In this document: one piece after another, positions 9,622-18,857 of the stretch
How the letters are laid out: every line of letters starts with the position of its first letter
Numbering within the stretch: position 1 is the first letter of the stretch
Source of the DNA: an uncultured Fodinibius sp.
GTDB taxonomy: Bacteria; Bacteroidota; Rhodothermia; Balneolales; Balneolaceae
Length of the DNA: 64,000 nucleotides
Direction of reading: 5' to 3'
Assembly (NCBI GenBank): GCA_913057775.1
Contig: CAJXOG010000002.1
Span: forward strand, 434,001 to 498,000
The notes under the pieces: generated by a model
The model's input: only the letters and a program-made list of their open reading frames with translations
What the model was told of the DNA's origin: nothing
Database searches by the model: none
Position numbers and translations under genes: made by a program

Positions 9622-9695
9622 GATTATAAAGGTAATTACTTCTCCGGATTTTCGCTAAAAACTTCTTTCAGGATTAGAATAGAACTGGAAAATAA

Positions 9696-10601
9696 TTACA
9701 GGATCAGAATATCGATAATAACAAATGCCCAGATGACAGGCAGATAACCAAATGAGGCAAACATTAATTTTTTGGCGGAAGGCTTGTCACGATCTTTGGC
9801 GAAAATAAGCCCATAATATAGGAACACAATACTACTTAAAAGCCCCCCGATTAAGTAGATCCAACTATTCATTCCAATATGATACAGACCGTATGAGACC
9901 GGTAGTAAGGCAACTAAACATCCCACAATTAAAATTGTTGCTTTAATTCCTTTGGGATCATTTTTGGGAAGCATCTGAAAACCTGCGTTGCTATAGTCAT
10001 CTTTGCAGACCCAGGCAATAGCCATTACGTGGGGAATTTGCCATAGAAATACGATGCTAAACAGCAGCCACATGCCAGTACTTCCCAGATGGCCTGTGGC
10101 AGCGGCCCAGCCACCTACTGGGGGTAGTGCCCCAGGTATTGCGCCAATGAATACGTTAGCAACCGAAATACGCTTCATAGGCGTATAAACTCCCAAGTAG
10201 ATAAGGGTCGTCAGTAGTGAGACTAATCCCGCAACGGCATTAACAGCAAGTAGTAAATAAAGTAGTCCAAGGGTGATTAATGTGAGGGAAAATAATACGC
10301 TTTTCTTGGGTGATATTTTACTTGCAGGAACAGGACGTTTCTGGGTCCGTTTCATTTTGCCGTCGTATCGCCATTCCAGAAATTGATTATGTGCTGCTGT
10401 GCCAGATGCGATTAGCCAAGTTCCGAGAGTGGCGTGAATAAGAGTGATGTAATCAATTTGTCCGGCTGATCCCAATACAAATCCGATCAGCATGCTTGCT
10501 AATACCGTAAGGGTAATACCCGGCTTGGTAAGCTCATAGTAAGCCGCTATTTGTTGGGTATCAAAAAGCTTAGAAAGGGAATATTCTGTTGTTGATTTCA
10601 T
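9696..10601 (-). CDS. ctaB: Protoheme IX farnesyltransferase (heme O synthase)
   Basis: 301-residue UbiA-family prenyltransferase that converts heme B to heme O, the first step to heme A for the caa3 oxidase encoded just upstream. The first polyprenyl/Mg motif is NQFLEWRYDGKMKRTQKRP (residues ~72-90), with the diagnostic N-x3-D-x3-D/K-MxRT-xxRP pattern. A second acidic site is CKDDYSNAGFQMLP. About eight or nine hydrophobic helices are present. It sits behind the terminator that closes the oxidase operon and has its own -7 element (10628-10635), so it is probably transcribed separately. No ctaA (heme A synthase) is in the window. Confidence 0.95.
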   Translation of the reverse strand: MKSTTEYSLSKLFDTQQIAAYYELTKPGITLTVLASMLIGFVLGSAGQIDYITLIHATLGTWLIASGTAAHNQFLEWRYDGKMKRTQKRPVPASKISPKKSVLFSLTLITLGLLYLLLAVNAVAGLVSLLTTLIYLGVYTPMKRISVANVFIGAIPGALPPVGGWAAATGHLGSTGMWLLFSIVFLWQIPHVMAIAWVCKDDYSNAGFQMLPKNDPKGIKATILIVGCLVALLPVSYGLYHIGMNSWIYLIGGLLSSIVFLYYGLIFAKDRDKPSAKKLMFASFGYLPVIWAFVIIDILIL

Positions 10602-10627
10602 TGTCGAATCCGTATTTTTATCAGATG

Positions 10628-10635
10628 CAAATGTA
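10628..10635 (-). promoter_or_regulatory. Candidate -7 element for ctaB
   Basis: The minus strand reads TACATTTG, a full match to TAnnTTTG, 27 bases before the ctaB start. A matching TTG at -33 is not seen. The rest of the 10602-10815 gap holds nothing recognisable. Confidence 0.45.
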
Positions 10636-10815
10636 CTGATTTATATTCAAAATTGTTACCCCTCTGAGAGTGTAAATTTTGTTTTGGATGGATTATTTGG
10701 GAAGATTTCTAGCAGTATCATTAATATTTTGCACAAAACACTATATTCAGCTGAGCATCCGTTTGAGGTATACAAAAGGAAGGTTCCTTTACAAACCAGA
10801 AGGTAGACTAATAAA

Positions 10816-10845
10816 AAAAGCCGATCGAGAATCCGATCGGCTTTT
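10816..10845 (-). terminator. Rho-independent terminator of the act-caa3 operon
   Basis: A perfect 12-bp inverted repeat, AAAAGCCGATCG and CGATCGGCTTTT, around a 6-base loop (10828-10833). On the minus strand it lies 29 bases past the stop of the subunit IV gene and ends in a run of T (from the A-run at 10813-10819). It should end the long respiratory transcript before ctaB. Confidence 0.85.
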
Positions 10846-10873
10846 AGTATTTATAATAGTATGAATCGTATTC

Positions 10874-11176
10874 TTAGAAAGCAGGCATAACATTAGCACG
10901 GAATAGGGTATCCAAAAGTGTAAGTCCCACTAACAGTCCAAAAAAGGCTAACCCTGCCACCAACAGTATGGAATTAAATCGTTCATCCCAGTAAAGATTC
11001 ATAAAGAATAGTGCAACCAGTCCTGCTTTAACGACAGCGATACCCATTGCTGTGATGATATTCCATGGAGCGGGTATGTGGATATAATTTACTCCAACGG
11101 TAAGTATTGTTAGCATCAGCAATGCGGCCGCAACGCCAAGTAAAGTTTTATCTGTGGATATATGATGTCCGCTCAT
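10874..11176 (-). CDS. Cytochrome c oxidase subunit IV (prokaryotic COX4/CyoD-like)
   Basis: 100 residues with three predicted membrane helices (about 13-31, 35-58, 70-92), the size and topology of the small bacterial subunit IV of heme-copper oxidases. It begins MSGHHISTDKTLLGVAAALL and includes a typical VKAGLVALFFMNLYWDERFNSILL segment split between helices 2 and 3. It is the last gene of the operon, 23 bases after subunit III and just before a strong terminator. It has no cofactors and probably stabilises the complex. Confidence 0.85.
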   Translation of the reverse strand: MSGHHISTDKTLLGVAAALLMLTILTVGVNYIHIPAPWNIITAMGIAVVKAGLVALFFMNLYWDERFNSILLVAGLAFFGLLVGLTLLDTLFRANVMPAF

Positions 11177-11199
11177 GAGCTGTAAAATATTTTGAGTTA

Positions 11200-11856
11200 T
11201 TATTCAATTAGATAGAACAGGGGAAAGAGGAAAATCCAAATGATATCAACGAGGTGCCAATATAGACCCGTAATTTCAATGGGGGTGTAGTACTCACTGT
11301 CAAAATGGTTTTTCAATGATCTCCAGAGTAACCAACCCATTAATCCCATTCCAATTAACACGTGAATACCGTGTAAGCCAGTCATCAGATAGTACAGGCT
11401 AAAGAATACGTTCGCCTTTTCATGTGCAATACCTCCGAAGTCATAGAACTGCCCGGGGAAAATACCCAGCTCAAACTTGTGGGTCCATTCAAAGTATTTG
11501 ATAACCATAAACACGGCGGCAAGAGCCAGTGTAATTCCCAGGTTAATGGCGATATTCTTTTTCTGGTTTAGCTGAGCCGACTTGATGGCCATAGCAACGG
11601 TTAAACTACTCCCAATAAGTACTACGGTGTTAACGCCGCCCCAAAAAGTGTTAAGCTCTGTTGAAGCCTGTGTAAATAGATCCGGGTACCATAATCGGAA
11701 TACGATATAGGCAGCAAAAAGTCCGCCGAACATCAGAATTTCTGTTACCAAAAATATCCACATTCCCATTTTTGCAGTCTGGAACTGCTGTTCGGCATCC
11801 ACAAAATGATGCTGAAAAAATCGTGAATGTGTTGTGGAAGATGAATGATCTGCCAT
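11200..11856 (-). CDS. coxC: Cytochrome c oxidase subunit III
   Basis: 218 residues, about five helices, matching the short form of subunit III. Family features are KMGMWIFLVTEILMFGG, the glutamate-bearing FFSLYYLMTGLHGIHVLIGM and the C-terminal GLYWHLVDIIWIFLFPLFYL. It packs against subunit I and is thought to protect turnover and proton uptake. It is 35 bases downstream of subunit I and 23 bases upstream of subunit IV within the operon. Confidence 0.94.
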   Translation of the reverse strand: MADHSSSTTHSRFFQHHFVDAEQQFQTAKMGMWIFLVTEILMFGGLFAAYIVFRLWYPDLFTQASTELNTFWGGVNTVVLIGSSLTVAMAIKSAQLNQKKNIAINLGITLALAAVFMVIKYFEWTHKFELGIFPGQFYDFGGIAHEKANVFFSLYYLMTGLHGIHVLIGMGLMGWLLWRSLKNHFDSEYYTPIEITGLYWHLVDIIWIFLFPLFYLIE

Positions 11857-11891
11857 AATCAGTAATTAATGATTTTCAGGTTAATACGTTG

Positions 11892-13640
11892 TTACTCAGC
11901 GTTAATTTCTTTGCCATCGCTTGTTACTTCGAGATCGCTTTCCTGGCCGTGTCCGTCGGTCGGAGATTCTGCTAAGCCTAACTGAAATTCTTCCATTGGC
12001 TTGTGATAATCATAAGGACCGTTAATTATCACGGGTATATGATGGAAGTTGTGTAGTGGCGGTCGTGTATTTATTTGCCATTCCATAGCACGACTTCCCC
12101 ATGGATTTGCGGTAGCTTTTTGCCCACCAAAGAGTGATTTAACCAAATAGTAGAACACCATTAGAAAGCCAAGCCCCAGAATAAATGATCCTATAGTGGA
12201 AACCTGATGGAACGGCTGAAACTGTTCGATATAGTTGAAATAACGTCGTGGCATTCCTTGAGATCCCATTACAAACTGGGGAAGGAATGTGACATTAAAT
12301 CCTACGAAGATAATTCCACAGGCAATTTTTGCCATTGTTTCATTGTACATTCGGCCGGTGATTTTAGGCCACCAGTAGTGCAGGCCGGCTAAGAATGCCA
12401 TCACCATACCGCCTACCATTACAAAGTGAAAGTGTGCTACTACGTAATAGGTATCGTGCAGGTGAACATCCAGGGCAATTGATCCAAGTACAATACCAGT
12501 AAGACCACCTACTAAAAAGAGGAAGAAAAATCCGAATATATATAATAGCGGTGATTTTAAATCAATCGAACCTTTATACAGGGTTGCGGTCCAGTTGAAC
12601 ATTTTAATTCCTGTTGGAATACCCACCAAGAAGGTCAGGAATGAAAAGACCATAGAAGCTAATGATGCCTGACCGGATACGAACATGTGGTGTCCCCAGA
12701 CGAGGAATCCGATAAAGGCAATGGCTAATGATGATAGTGCAATAGCCCAGTATCCAAAAATATGCTTACGGGAGAACGTAGTTATAATTTCTGAGACTAC
12801 ACCAAAGCCCGGAACAATCATAATGTATACCGCAGGATGACTGTAAAACCAGAAAAAGTGTTGAAAAAGTACCGGGTCGCCGCCCATTGCAGGGTCAAAA
12901 ATTCCAATTCCCAGAATGCGTTCCATTCCAACAAGTGCAAGGGTTATCGCAAGTACTGGAGTAGCCAAAATTTGGATGATACTCGTTGCGTAAAGTCCCC
13001 AGCAGAAAAGAGGCAGTTTGTCCCAGGTTAGCCCCGGCGCACGCATTTTATGGATGGTAGTAATAAAGTTTACGCCGGTAAGAATAGAGGAAAATCCAAT
13101 TACGAAGACCCCAAATACCATCGTTGTTACAGCACCGCCGGTAGTGGAGGAGTAAGGAGTATAAAAAGTCCACCCGGTATCAATTCCACCATTGAGAATG
13201 GAAAAGATAGCAATACCCGCTCCTGTTAAATAGAGATAGAAACTTAGCAAGTTAAGCCTGGGAAAGGCTACATCTTTGGCTCCAAGTTGCAGTGGCAAAA
13301 TGAAGTTTCCAAGTGCTGCTGGTACTGAGGGTACAAGGAACAAGAATATCATTATTGCACCGTGCAGCGTAAATAACTGGTTGTAGGTATTTGCTTCAAT
13401 AAAGGTCTTGGCAGGGGTCCAGAGTTCGGTCCGTACCAAAAGTGCCATTATGCCGCCAACGAAAAAGAAGAAGGTAATGGCTCCAAGGAACATGATGCCG
13501 ATCTTCTTGTGATCGACCGTTGTTAGCCAAGACCACAGACCCGTTTCCTCATTTAAATAGTGCTTTTCAGGATTGTCATCGGGTTTGTACCGCTGGACCT
13601 GGATTTTTTTAGATGTAGAACTTGATTCTGCTGTATCCAT
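11892..13640 (-). CDS. coxA: Cytochrome c oxidase subunit I (caa3 type, A2 subfamily)
   Basis: 582 residues, about twelve helices, the catalytic subunit with the heme a and a3-CuB centres. Visible ligands are the CuB histidine region [15 protein letters not shown], the HH pair in WGHHMFVSG, and heme histidines in [11 protein letters not shown]. The YSHP sequence, in place of the XGHPE found in mitochondrial-type enzymes, puts it in the A2 group, which lacks the glutamate of the D channel and uses a YS pair, as in Rhodothermus marinus. The start lies 1 base after the subunit II stop, so the two are coupled. The charged C-terminal tail (~550-582) is variable. Confidence 0.96.
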   Translation of the reverse strand: MDTAESSSTSKKIQVQRYKPDDNPEKHYLNEETGLWSWLTTVDHKKIGIMFLGAITFFFFVGGIMALLVRTELWTPAKTFIEANTYNQLFTLHGAIMIFLFLVPSVPAALGNFILPLQLGAKDVAFPRLNLLSFYLYLTGAGIAIFSILNGGIDTGWTFYTPYSSTTGGAVTTMVFGVFVIGFSSILTGVNFITTIHKMRAPGLTWDKLPLFCWGLYATSIIQILATPVLAITLALVGMERILGIGIFDPAMGGDPVLFQHFFWFYSHPAVYIMIVPGFGVVSEIITTFSRKHIFGYWAIALSSLAIAFIGFLVWGHHMFVSGQASLASMVFSFLTFLVGIPTGIKMFNWTATLYKGSIDLKSPLLYIFGFFFLFLVGGLTGIVLGSIALDVHLHDTYYVVAHFHFVMVGGMVMAFLAGLHYWWPKITGRMYNETMAKIACGIIFVGFNVTFLPQFVMGSQGMPRRYFNYIEQFQPFHQVSTIGSFILGLGFLMVFYYLVKSLFGGQKATANPWGSRAMEWQINTRPPLHNFHHIPVIINGPYDYHKPMEEFQLGLAESPTDGHGQESDLEVTSDGKEINAE

Positions 13641-13641
13641 A

Positions 13642-14592
13642 TTACTTCAATGTTTTGATGTATTCGATAATCGCATTAATCTGCTCATCGTTAAGCTGTC
13701 CCTGGTAGGTATTCATAACTGCAGGGTATCCTTCAACGATTTTTGCATTAGGCTCCAGAATAGATTCGCGAAGATAGTTTTCATCTACCGTTACCGTTGA
13801 GCCATCTTCAAAATTTTGTTCACTGCCAAATTTTCCTTGCCAGGTGGGGCCGGTCATTTGGCTCCCATCCGTAGAGTGACATGTTGTACAGGCCCATTCC
13901 TGAGCCAATTGTTCTCCCCATTCTTCCGGAGCAAGATCTTCTGGTTTCGAACCACCCCCGGCATTCTCTGCAAGCCAGTTCTCAAATTCTTCTTCTTCAT
14001 GTACAATAACTTCACCTAACATATCGGAGTGGCCATCACCACAATACTCAGTACAAAAGATGATTGATTCGCCGGGTTCGGGGGCATTAAACCACATTTC
14101 GGTGTATCGTCCTGGCACTACGTCTTGTTTTAAACGATAGTCTGGAACAAAAAAGGAATGAATAACATCTTTAGAACTCATGATTAGTTTTACCGGTCGG
14201 TCAGCAGGAACATGTAATTTGCCGGTTGATTGGGCACCATTTTCGTACTGAAATTGCCAGATCCACTTTTGAGCCGTTACGTTTACTTCATAGGCGTCAT
14301 CAGGTACTACCGTTTGATTCATAAAGACCTGGTAACCCCATCCAAAAACAATAAGAACCAGTACTAAAGGAATTACAGACCACGTAACTTCCAGGGCATT
14401 GTTGTGAGTGATAAGTGGCGTTACCTCATCCTCAGATTTACGACGATATTTGTAGACAAAGTAGACTATTACAGCGATAAGTCCGATCGTCAAAATAAGA
14501 CTGCTGCCGTGCACGAACCAGAAAAGGGCGTCGGTTTGTTCAGCCAGCGTAGATTTTGCCGGGGGTAAAAAGAAGTCTTTAATCGCGTCCAT
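13642..14592 (-). CDS. coxB: Cytochrome c oxidase subunit II with fused cytochrome c domain (caa3)
   Basis: 316 residues. Two N-terminal helices (~22-48 and ~67-90) are followed by the cupredoxin domain with CuA ligands H145, C180, C184, H188 and M191 ([13 protein letters not shown]). A C-terminal class I cytochrome c domain carries heme motif CTTCH at 235-239 and a distal methionine in YPAVMNTY, defining a caa3 enzyme. This domain is strikingly like the extra C-terminal domain of ActE at 17271-18260 in the same operon. The start overlaps the SCO gene by 14 bases and the stop is 1 base from subunit I, so the three are translationally coupled. Confidence 0.96.
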   Translation of the reverse strand: MDAIKDFFLPPAKSTLAEQTDALFWFVHGSSLILTIGLIAVIVYFVYKYRRKSEDEVTPLITHNNALEVTWSVIPLVLVLIVFGWGYQVFMNQTVVPDDAYEVNVTAQKWIWQFQYENGAQSTGKLHVPADRPVKLIMSSKDVIHSFFVPDYRLKQDVVPGRYTEMWFNAPEPGESIIFCTEYCGDGHSDMLGEVIVHEEEEFENWLAENAGGGSKPEDLAPEEWGEQLAQEWACTTCHSTDGSQMTGPTWQGKFGSEQNFEDGSTVTVDENYLRESILEPNAKIVEGYPAVMNTYQGQLNDEQINAIIEYIKTLK

Positions 14593-15418
14593 TCGTTTCT
14601 TTTATTTGCTTTTCATTATTAGAATGTCGGTGTCGCAACCACATAAAACCGAGGAATATACCCAGAATTAACATGGTAGCAAAGCCGCCAACCTGCATGA
14701 TTTTCCAGGCTACCGGCACATATGTATTGGAATCCGCATCGTATTGATAACAATAAAGTAACACTTGTTCTGCAGCACTTCCGATGTTACCATCAGCTGC
14801 ATCGTATAGCGCATTCCGCAAGTTGAATTCATCAAATTTAAGCCCGTAAAGATAGCGTGTTATTACGCCATCAGGACTGAGAAACATAATAGCAGCGCCA
14901 TGTGCATATTGTCCATTTTGCAGGCGCCTCATGTTAAATCCAACGGCCTCTGTGAGTTTGTCAATATTTTCTTTTTTGCCGGTTAAAAAGTGCCATCCTT
15001 CACCGGCACCTTTTCGGTCCAGCTTGTTTAAAAAACGCTTCCTGTTTTCAGCAGCCAAAGCTGTTTTTTCACTGGAATCAAAACTGAATGTAACAATATT
15101 GTATTCTGTGCCCGGCGACCACTTTAAATCTTTAACACCTTTAAAAATTGCTTCTTTTATCATCGAGCACAGCTGCGGGCATTCATAATAAACCGGATTT
15201 AACAGTACCGGCTTGCCGTTAGTAAATAATTCTTGAAGTTTTATAGAATCACCTTTTGCATTGGCGAATGTTAAATCAAGCGGAATTTGCTCACCTAGCC
15301 GCTCTTCAACTCCTACATCTTCCAGTTGGCTCGGCTTTTTTTGATTCAATTGTGCATCGGAAGAGTAGGGTAGTAAAAACAGGCTTATTACTGCTATTGC
15401 AAGCCCAAAATGTTTCAT
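14579..15418 (-). CDS. SCO1/SenC-family copper chaperone with C-terminal membrane anchor
   Basis: 279 residues. A signal peptide (1-22, ending SDAQ) leads into a thioredoxin-fold SCO domain with the copper-binding CxxxC of YYECPQLCSMI and the conserved distal histidine in QYAHGAAIMFLSPDG. Near residues 240-262 a hydrophobic helix (MQVGGFATMLILGIFLGFMWL) anchors the C-terminus, a less common arrangement than the N-terminal anchor. The role is insertion of copper into CuA of the subunit II encoded immediately downstream (14-base overlap). It lies between the HTH/membrane protein and coxB. Confidence 0.9.
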   Translation of the reverse strand: MKHFGLAIAVISLFLLPYSSDAQLNQKKPSQLEDVGVEERLGEQIPLDLTFANAKGDSIKLQELFTNGKPVLLNPVYYECPQLCSMIKEAIFKGVKDLKWSPGTEYNIVTFSFDSSEKTALAAENRKRFLNKLDRKGAGEGWHFLTGKKENIDKLTEAVGFNMRRLQNGQYAHGAAIMFLSPDGVITRYLYGLKFDEFNLRNALYDAADGNIGSAAEQVLLYCYQYDADSNTYVPVAWKIMQVGGFATMLILGIFLGFMWLRHRHSNNEKQIKETNGRD

Positions 15419-15428
15419 AAATGTTTAG

Positions 15429-15983
15429 CTATTCTTCATCGGCAGCCATCTTATTGATAGCACTGTCGATAGGAATTCTGTAAGTACCGTTTTCAAGATC
15501 AACAACACCAAAACTATCAAGTTGTTGCCTTGCTTCTTTTTTCATCTGGTTAACCTGATAGTATTCACTTTCAGATGATACGCGTTCTTGAGTAACTTGT
15601 GTGTTGTATTGATACATTTCATAAAGACCGCGTACAAATACTATAACCAAAATTGTCCCGAAAACGCTCCAAAAAATAAGACGTTTGTAATTAAGCTTAT
15701 CCTCCATAACTCCGTGTTCAACAGAGTTGGCTAACTCTTCATCGGTTACTTCAACATCAAAACTTTCAGCTGACTCTTCAGGAGAAGATGTGTCTTTATC
15801 TTCTTCCCTCTCAAAAACATCTTCTCCACCTTTTTCAAGCTCAGTAGCCCACATTAGAATAACCGAAACGGGTACACTATACTTTTTTGATAATTTGTCC
15901 AGATTTTTCTTGGACTGGTCTAATGCTTTTTGAGCAACTTCTTTTTTAAAATCAGCAGAATAATTTTGCTTCTCGTTAGCCAT
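15429..15983 (-). CDS. Unknown membrane protein with IS3-OrfA-like HTH domain, in the act-caa3 operon
   Basis: 184 residues with a split design. Residues ~1-58 (NYSADFKKEVAQKALD, LSKKYSVPVSVILMWATELE, EDVFER) read like the helix-turn-helix of IS3/IS911 OrfA transposases. Residues ~58-98 are a strongly acidic linker, 103-123 one hydrophobic helix (LIFWSVFGTILVIVFVRGLY), and the last 60 residues end in YRIPIDSAINKMA. There is no transposase catalytic domain and no IS ends, and the gene is placed in step with the operon (between actF and SCO, 10 bases from SCO). I do not recognise a named function. A membrane-tethered regulator or an assembly factor that reused a transposase HTH are both possible. 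Confidence 0.8.
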   Translation of the reverse strand: MANEKQNYSADFKKEVAQKALDQSKKNLDKLSKKYSVPVSVILMWATELEKGGEDVFEREEDKDTSSPEESAESFDVEVTDEELANSVEHGVMEDKLNYKRLIFWSVFGTILVIVFVRGLYEMYQYNTQVTQERVSSESEYYQVNQMKKEARQQLDSFGVVDLENGTYRIPIDSAINKMAADEE

Positions 15984-16041
15984 GAAAATAAAAGCTTTGT
16001 TAGCAGTAACAGTTCTACTGCGTTAATTGTTAGCTATAGGA

Positions 16042-17226
16042 TTAATGTTTATTAAGAGAATCTCCCAATTTCGGATCGTTAATAGGTACCATTTTATTTT
16101 GCTTAAACTTGTAGAAGAATAATCCTAAAAAGATACCTCCAAGTCCAATAAAGCTAGTAATTGTCATCCAGTTAAGGTGAAATCCGTGGTGATTCAGCAC
16201 TGGCATAACAAGCCAATAGAGTTCAACCAAGTGTGATACTAAAATCAATGCAGCAATGCTGCCAACAATTTTGGAATTAGATTTTGGACCTTTGGGAAGT
16301 AAAACTACAAATGGAATCACAAAACGCCCAAAGAAGTAAAACCATGCTAAATATTCATATCCGCCGCTGAGCCGTTCTAAATACCAGACTGTTTCTTCAG
16401 GTATATTTGCATAATAGATTAACAGAAATTGACTAAATGCGATATAGGCATAGAATATGGTAAAGCCGAACATCTGCACACCCAGATCATAAATATGCCC
16501 TTTCTGGATGGTATTCGTAAGTAAGTTGTTTCTCCATAAGAAAAATATGACAAGAATGAGGGCAGCAAACAATCCCTGGAAGCTCATTGCAAAATAATAA
16601 ACGCCAAAAATAGTAGAATACCAGTGTGGATCGAGCGACATTATCCAGTCAAAAGAGGCGAAAGCAAGAGTGATGGCAAAGAAAAACAATCCCGGACCGC
16701 TGGTTCTGCGCAAAAGAGTTTGCAGACCCCAGTCGCCTGTTTGATCCATTTCAACTGAATTTTTGTACAGTCGATACCCAAGAAAGCTCCAGAGAGCAAA
16801 GTAAATGACTTGACGAATGATAAAGAATGTGGTATTCAAATAGGGTTCTTTACCCTGTAAAACCGGATCGGCAGCAACGGCATCAGCGTGGGTCCAATGG
16901 TAAAGAGAGTGCATTCCAAAAAAGATGGGAATGATAAATAATCCCCAGATCCAAAAATATGATGAAAAAGTTTCAGGAATTCTTCGCAGTACAGCACTCC
17001 ATTGGGAACGTGTTAAATGCTGAACCATCACAAAAAATAAACTTGCTAGGGCAATACTTGAGAAAAAGGAAAAACTTACAAGATAAGAGAAGAAGAACTG
17101 ATCATGATCCAAGAAATATCCAACACCAGTAGCCAACAGGCCTACAATTCCTACTCCAAATAATGATTTGGTTACATTCAGATCAGAAGGAAAATCAAGT
17201 GTATCAGTTATTTTGGGCTTGCTCAT
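16042..17226 (-). CDS. actF: Alternative complex III subunit ActF
   Basis: 394 residues with about ten predicted helices, the smaller NrfD-like/PsrC-like membrane subunit of alternative complex III. Its position after actE and before the oxidase genes matches Rhodothermus and other Bacteroidota-type operons. Segments such as FGMHSLYHWTHADAVAADP and SFDWIMSLDPHWYSTIFGVYYFAMSF are characteristic of ActF. It forms part of the quinol-facing membrane domain. Fifty-eight bases separate it from the next gene, with no terminator seen. Confidence 0.9.
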   Translation of the reverse strand: MSKPKITDTLDFPSDLNVTKSLFGVGIVGLLATGVGYFLDHDQFFFSYLVSFSFFSSIALASLFFVMVQHLTRSQWSAVLRRIPETFSSYFWIWGLFIIPIFFGMHSLYHWTHADAVAADPVLQGKEPYLNTTFFIIRQVIYFALWSFLGYRLYKNSVEMDQTGDWGLQTLLRRTSGPGLFFFAITLAFASFDWIMSLDPHWYSTIFGVYYFAMSFQGLFAALILVIFFLWRNNLLTNTIQKGHIYDLGVQMFGFTIFYAYIAFSQFLLIYYANIPEETVWYLERLSGGYEYLAWFYFFGRFVIPFVVLLPKGPKSNSKIVGSIAALILVSHLVELYWLVMPVLNHHGFHLNWMTITSFIGLGGIFLGLFFYKFKQNKMVPINDPKLGDSLNKH

Positions 17227-17270
17227 AGATTAAACCAATCGTTTATATACGTTAAATACGTTTTTAAATA

Positions 17271-18260
17271 TTATTCAGCATTTTCACTCAATGATTTTAT
17301 ATACTCAACCAAGGAGTTTATTTCGCTATCACTCAAAAAGTCGTATGAAACCATGGAAGGAGGGTATCCTTCAACTACTTTTGCTGATGGTTCTACGATA
17401 GATTCAACTAAATACTCTTCATCGGCCGTAGCAGTGGAACCATCGTCAAATGTTCTTTCAGATCCATATAGATTTTGCCAGGTTGGTCCAACCATTTTGC
17501 TACCATCAGTTGAGTGACAGGTCATGCACCCGTTATTTTGTGCAATTGTTTTCCCTCGGTCAACAGAAACCTCTCCGCCGCCACTTTCAGCCTGAGCTTC
17601 TTTTTTAGCTTGTTCAGCAGCTAATTTTTCCTGGTAGTCTTCTTCAAGAGCAGTAAGATTTATATCGTATTCCTGGATTTCATCTTCTGAAACATTTTGA
17701 CTTTTCTGTAATGCCCGGACATAGGCTACAATGGCCCATCGGTCTTTTACAGGAATTTGCGTGGCATATGAGGGCATATTTCGGATGCCGTTGGCGATAG
17801 TAGAGTAAACATATCCATCGCTTTGGTTTCTCAAACGTTCAAGATGGAAGCTCGGAGCCGGAACATATCCGTAGTTGTTCGCCATAATGATACCGTTTCC
17901 GTCACCAGCTATTCCATGACACGGCGTACAAAATACCTCGTATTGGTCTTTACCTTGGTAAATAAAAGATTTTGTAACATCAACGGGTATGTCTTCTACA
18001 AAGCTGCTGTCCTCATTAATACCTTGGTATAAAGCCTTGTCTTCTTTAAGGTTGCCCCGAGCAATTGTTCCTTCTACAGGTTTGCGCATCGCACGATTAT
18101 CTGCAAAAAACTCATTCTTTTCCTGGGCTTCAAAACGTTCCTGCTGATCCATATTCATATTAGGGTGGACAGGTTGAGATTGAAACTTCTCACCCCGGCA
18201 TCCAGCTATAGCCAATGGAAGAACAATAACAGCTAATAATAAGTACTTGGTAACTTTCAT
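17271..18260 (-). CDS. actE: Alternative complex III cytochrome c subunit ActE, diheme with extra C-terminal domain
   Basis: About 329 residues from the ATG at 18260, chosen because it gives a clean lipoprotein signal (MKVTKYLLLAV...LAIAGC). An in-frame ATG 36 bases earlier abuts the actD stop. The first cytochrome domain has heme motif CTPCH (~111-115) and its methionine in GIRNMPSYA, as expected of monoheme ActE. After a Glu/Ala-rich linker (~205-235), a second cytochrome domain carries CMTCH (~245-249) and is very similar to the C-terminal domain of CoxB in the same operon. ActE should pass electrons from ActA/ActB to the oxidase; the added domain may be a built-in carrier (inference). Confidence 0.92.
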   Translation of the reverse strand: MKVTKYLLLAVIVLPLAIAGCRGEKFQSQPVHPNMNMDQQERFEAQEKNEFFADNRAMRKPVEGTIARGNLKEDKALYQGINEDSSFVEDIPVDVTKSFIYQGKDQYEVFCTPCHGIAGDGNGIIMANNYGYVPAPSFHLERLRNQSDGYVYSTIANGIRNMPSYATQIPVKDRWAIVAYVRALQKSQNVSEDEIQEYDINLTALEEDYQEKLAAEQAKKEAQAESGGGEVSVDRGKTIAQNNGCMTCHSTDGSKMVGPTWQNLYGSERTFDDGSTATADEEYLVESIVEPSAKVVEGYPPSMVSYDFLSDSEINSLVEYIKSLSENAE

Positions 18261-18296
18261 CGGATCGTTATGCAAACTAAAGATTGTTGTGATCAA

Positions 18297-18845
18297 TTAT
18301 TCCGAATCGTATACGGTTTCAATGTGTGTTGCTCCGTTATCCTGGAACAGTTTTTTTACTTTCTCTTCCGAAAAAAGATCATCAGAAGCTTCAATGTGAA
18401 CAAAAAAGCCATCATCCGACGCTTTTGAGAAACGATCTACATTAAACAACGGATTATGCAGACGCGGCAATTTATTAAGTGCAAGCATGCCAAAGGTAGC
18501 GGCAAAGGCTGCAAGTAAAACGGTTAACTCAAATGTAATAGGCACATAAATGGGAAAGTTGATATACGGCTTACCGCTTATATTCATAGGGTACTCATAG
18601 CCCATTACCCATATCATTAACGCCAATGAACCTATCATGCCGGTTAGGGCTCCTACTAATACAATCCAGCCGAGGGGAGATTTTTTTAATCCCATGGCTT
18701 TTTCCATGCCGTGTATAGGAAAGGGAGCATAGGTGTCGAAATCCTGGTATCCGGATTTTTTAACCGAAGAAGCGGCATCAACGAGTTCTTTTGGATTTCT
18801 GAACTCGGCTAATACACCGTAAATTTGTTTATTTTCTGCGTCCAT
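18297..18845 (-). CDS. actD: Alternative complex III subunit ActD (DUF3341)
   Basis: 182 residues: a ferredoxin-like N-terminal region (YGVLAEFRNPKELVDAASSVKKSGY, DTYAPFPIHGMEKAMGLKKS), two helices (about 57-80 and 100-122), and a cytoplasmic C-terminal part (SDDGFFVHIEASDDLFSEEKVKKLF). This is the DUF3341 pattern of ActD. It lies 12 bases after actC. It carries no cofactor and is thought to be structural. Confidence 0.92.
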   Translation of the reverse strand: MDAENKQIYGVLAEFRNPKELVDAASSVKKSGYQDFDTYAPFPIHGMEKAMGLKKSPLGWIVLVGALTGMIGSLALMIWVMGYEYPMNISGKPYINFPIYVPITFELTVLLAAFAATFGMLALNKLPRLHNPLFNVDRFSKASDDGFFVHIEASDDLFSEEKVKKLFQDNGATHIETVYDSE

Positions 18846-18857
18846 AAATATCAGTTA

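Noticed and set aside
10679-10864. Open frame of 61 codons between ctaB and the oxidase operon
   Set aside because: No family features, and it runs through the strong terminator at 10816-10845.
15429-15630. An IS3-type insertion in the respiratory operon
   Set aside because: Only an OrfA-like HTH is present; there is no OrfB, no terminal repeats and no target duplication, and the gene spacing is that of an operon member.
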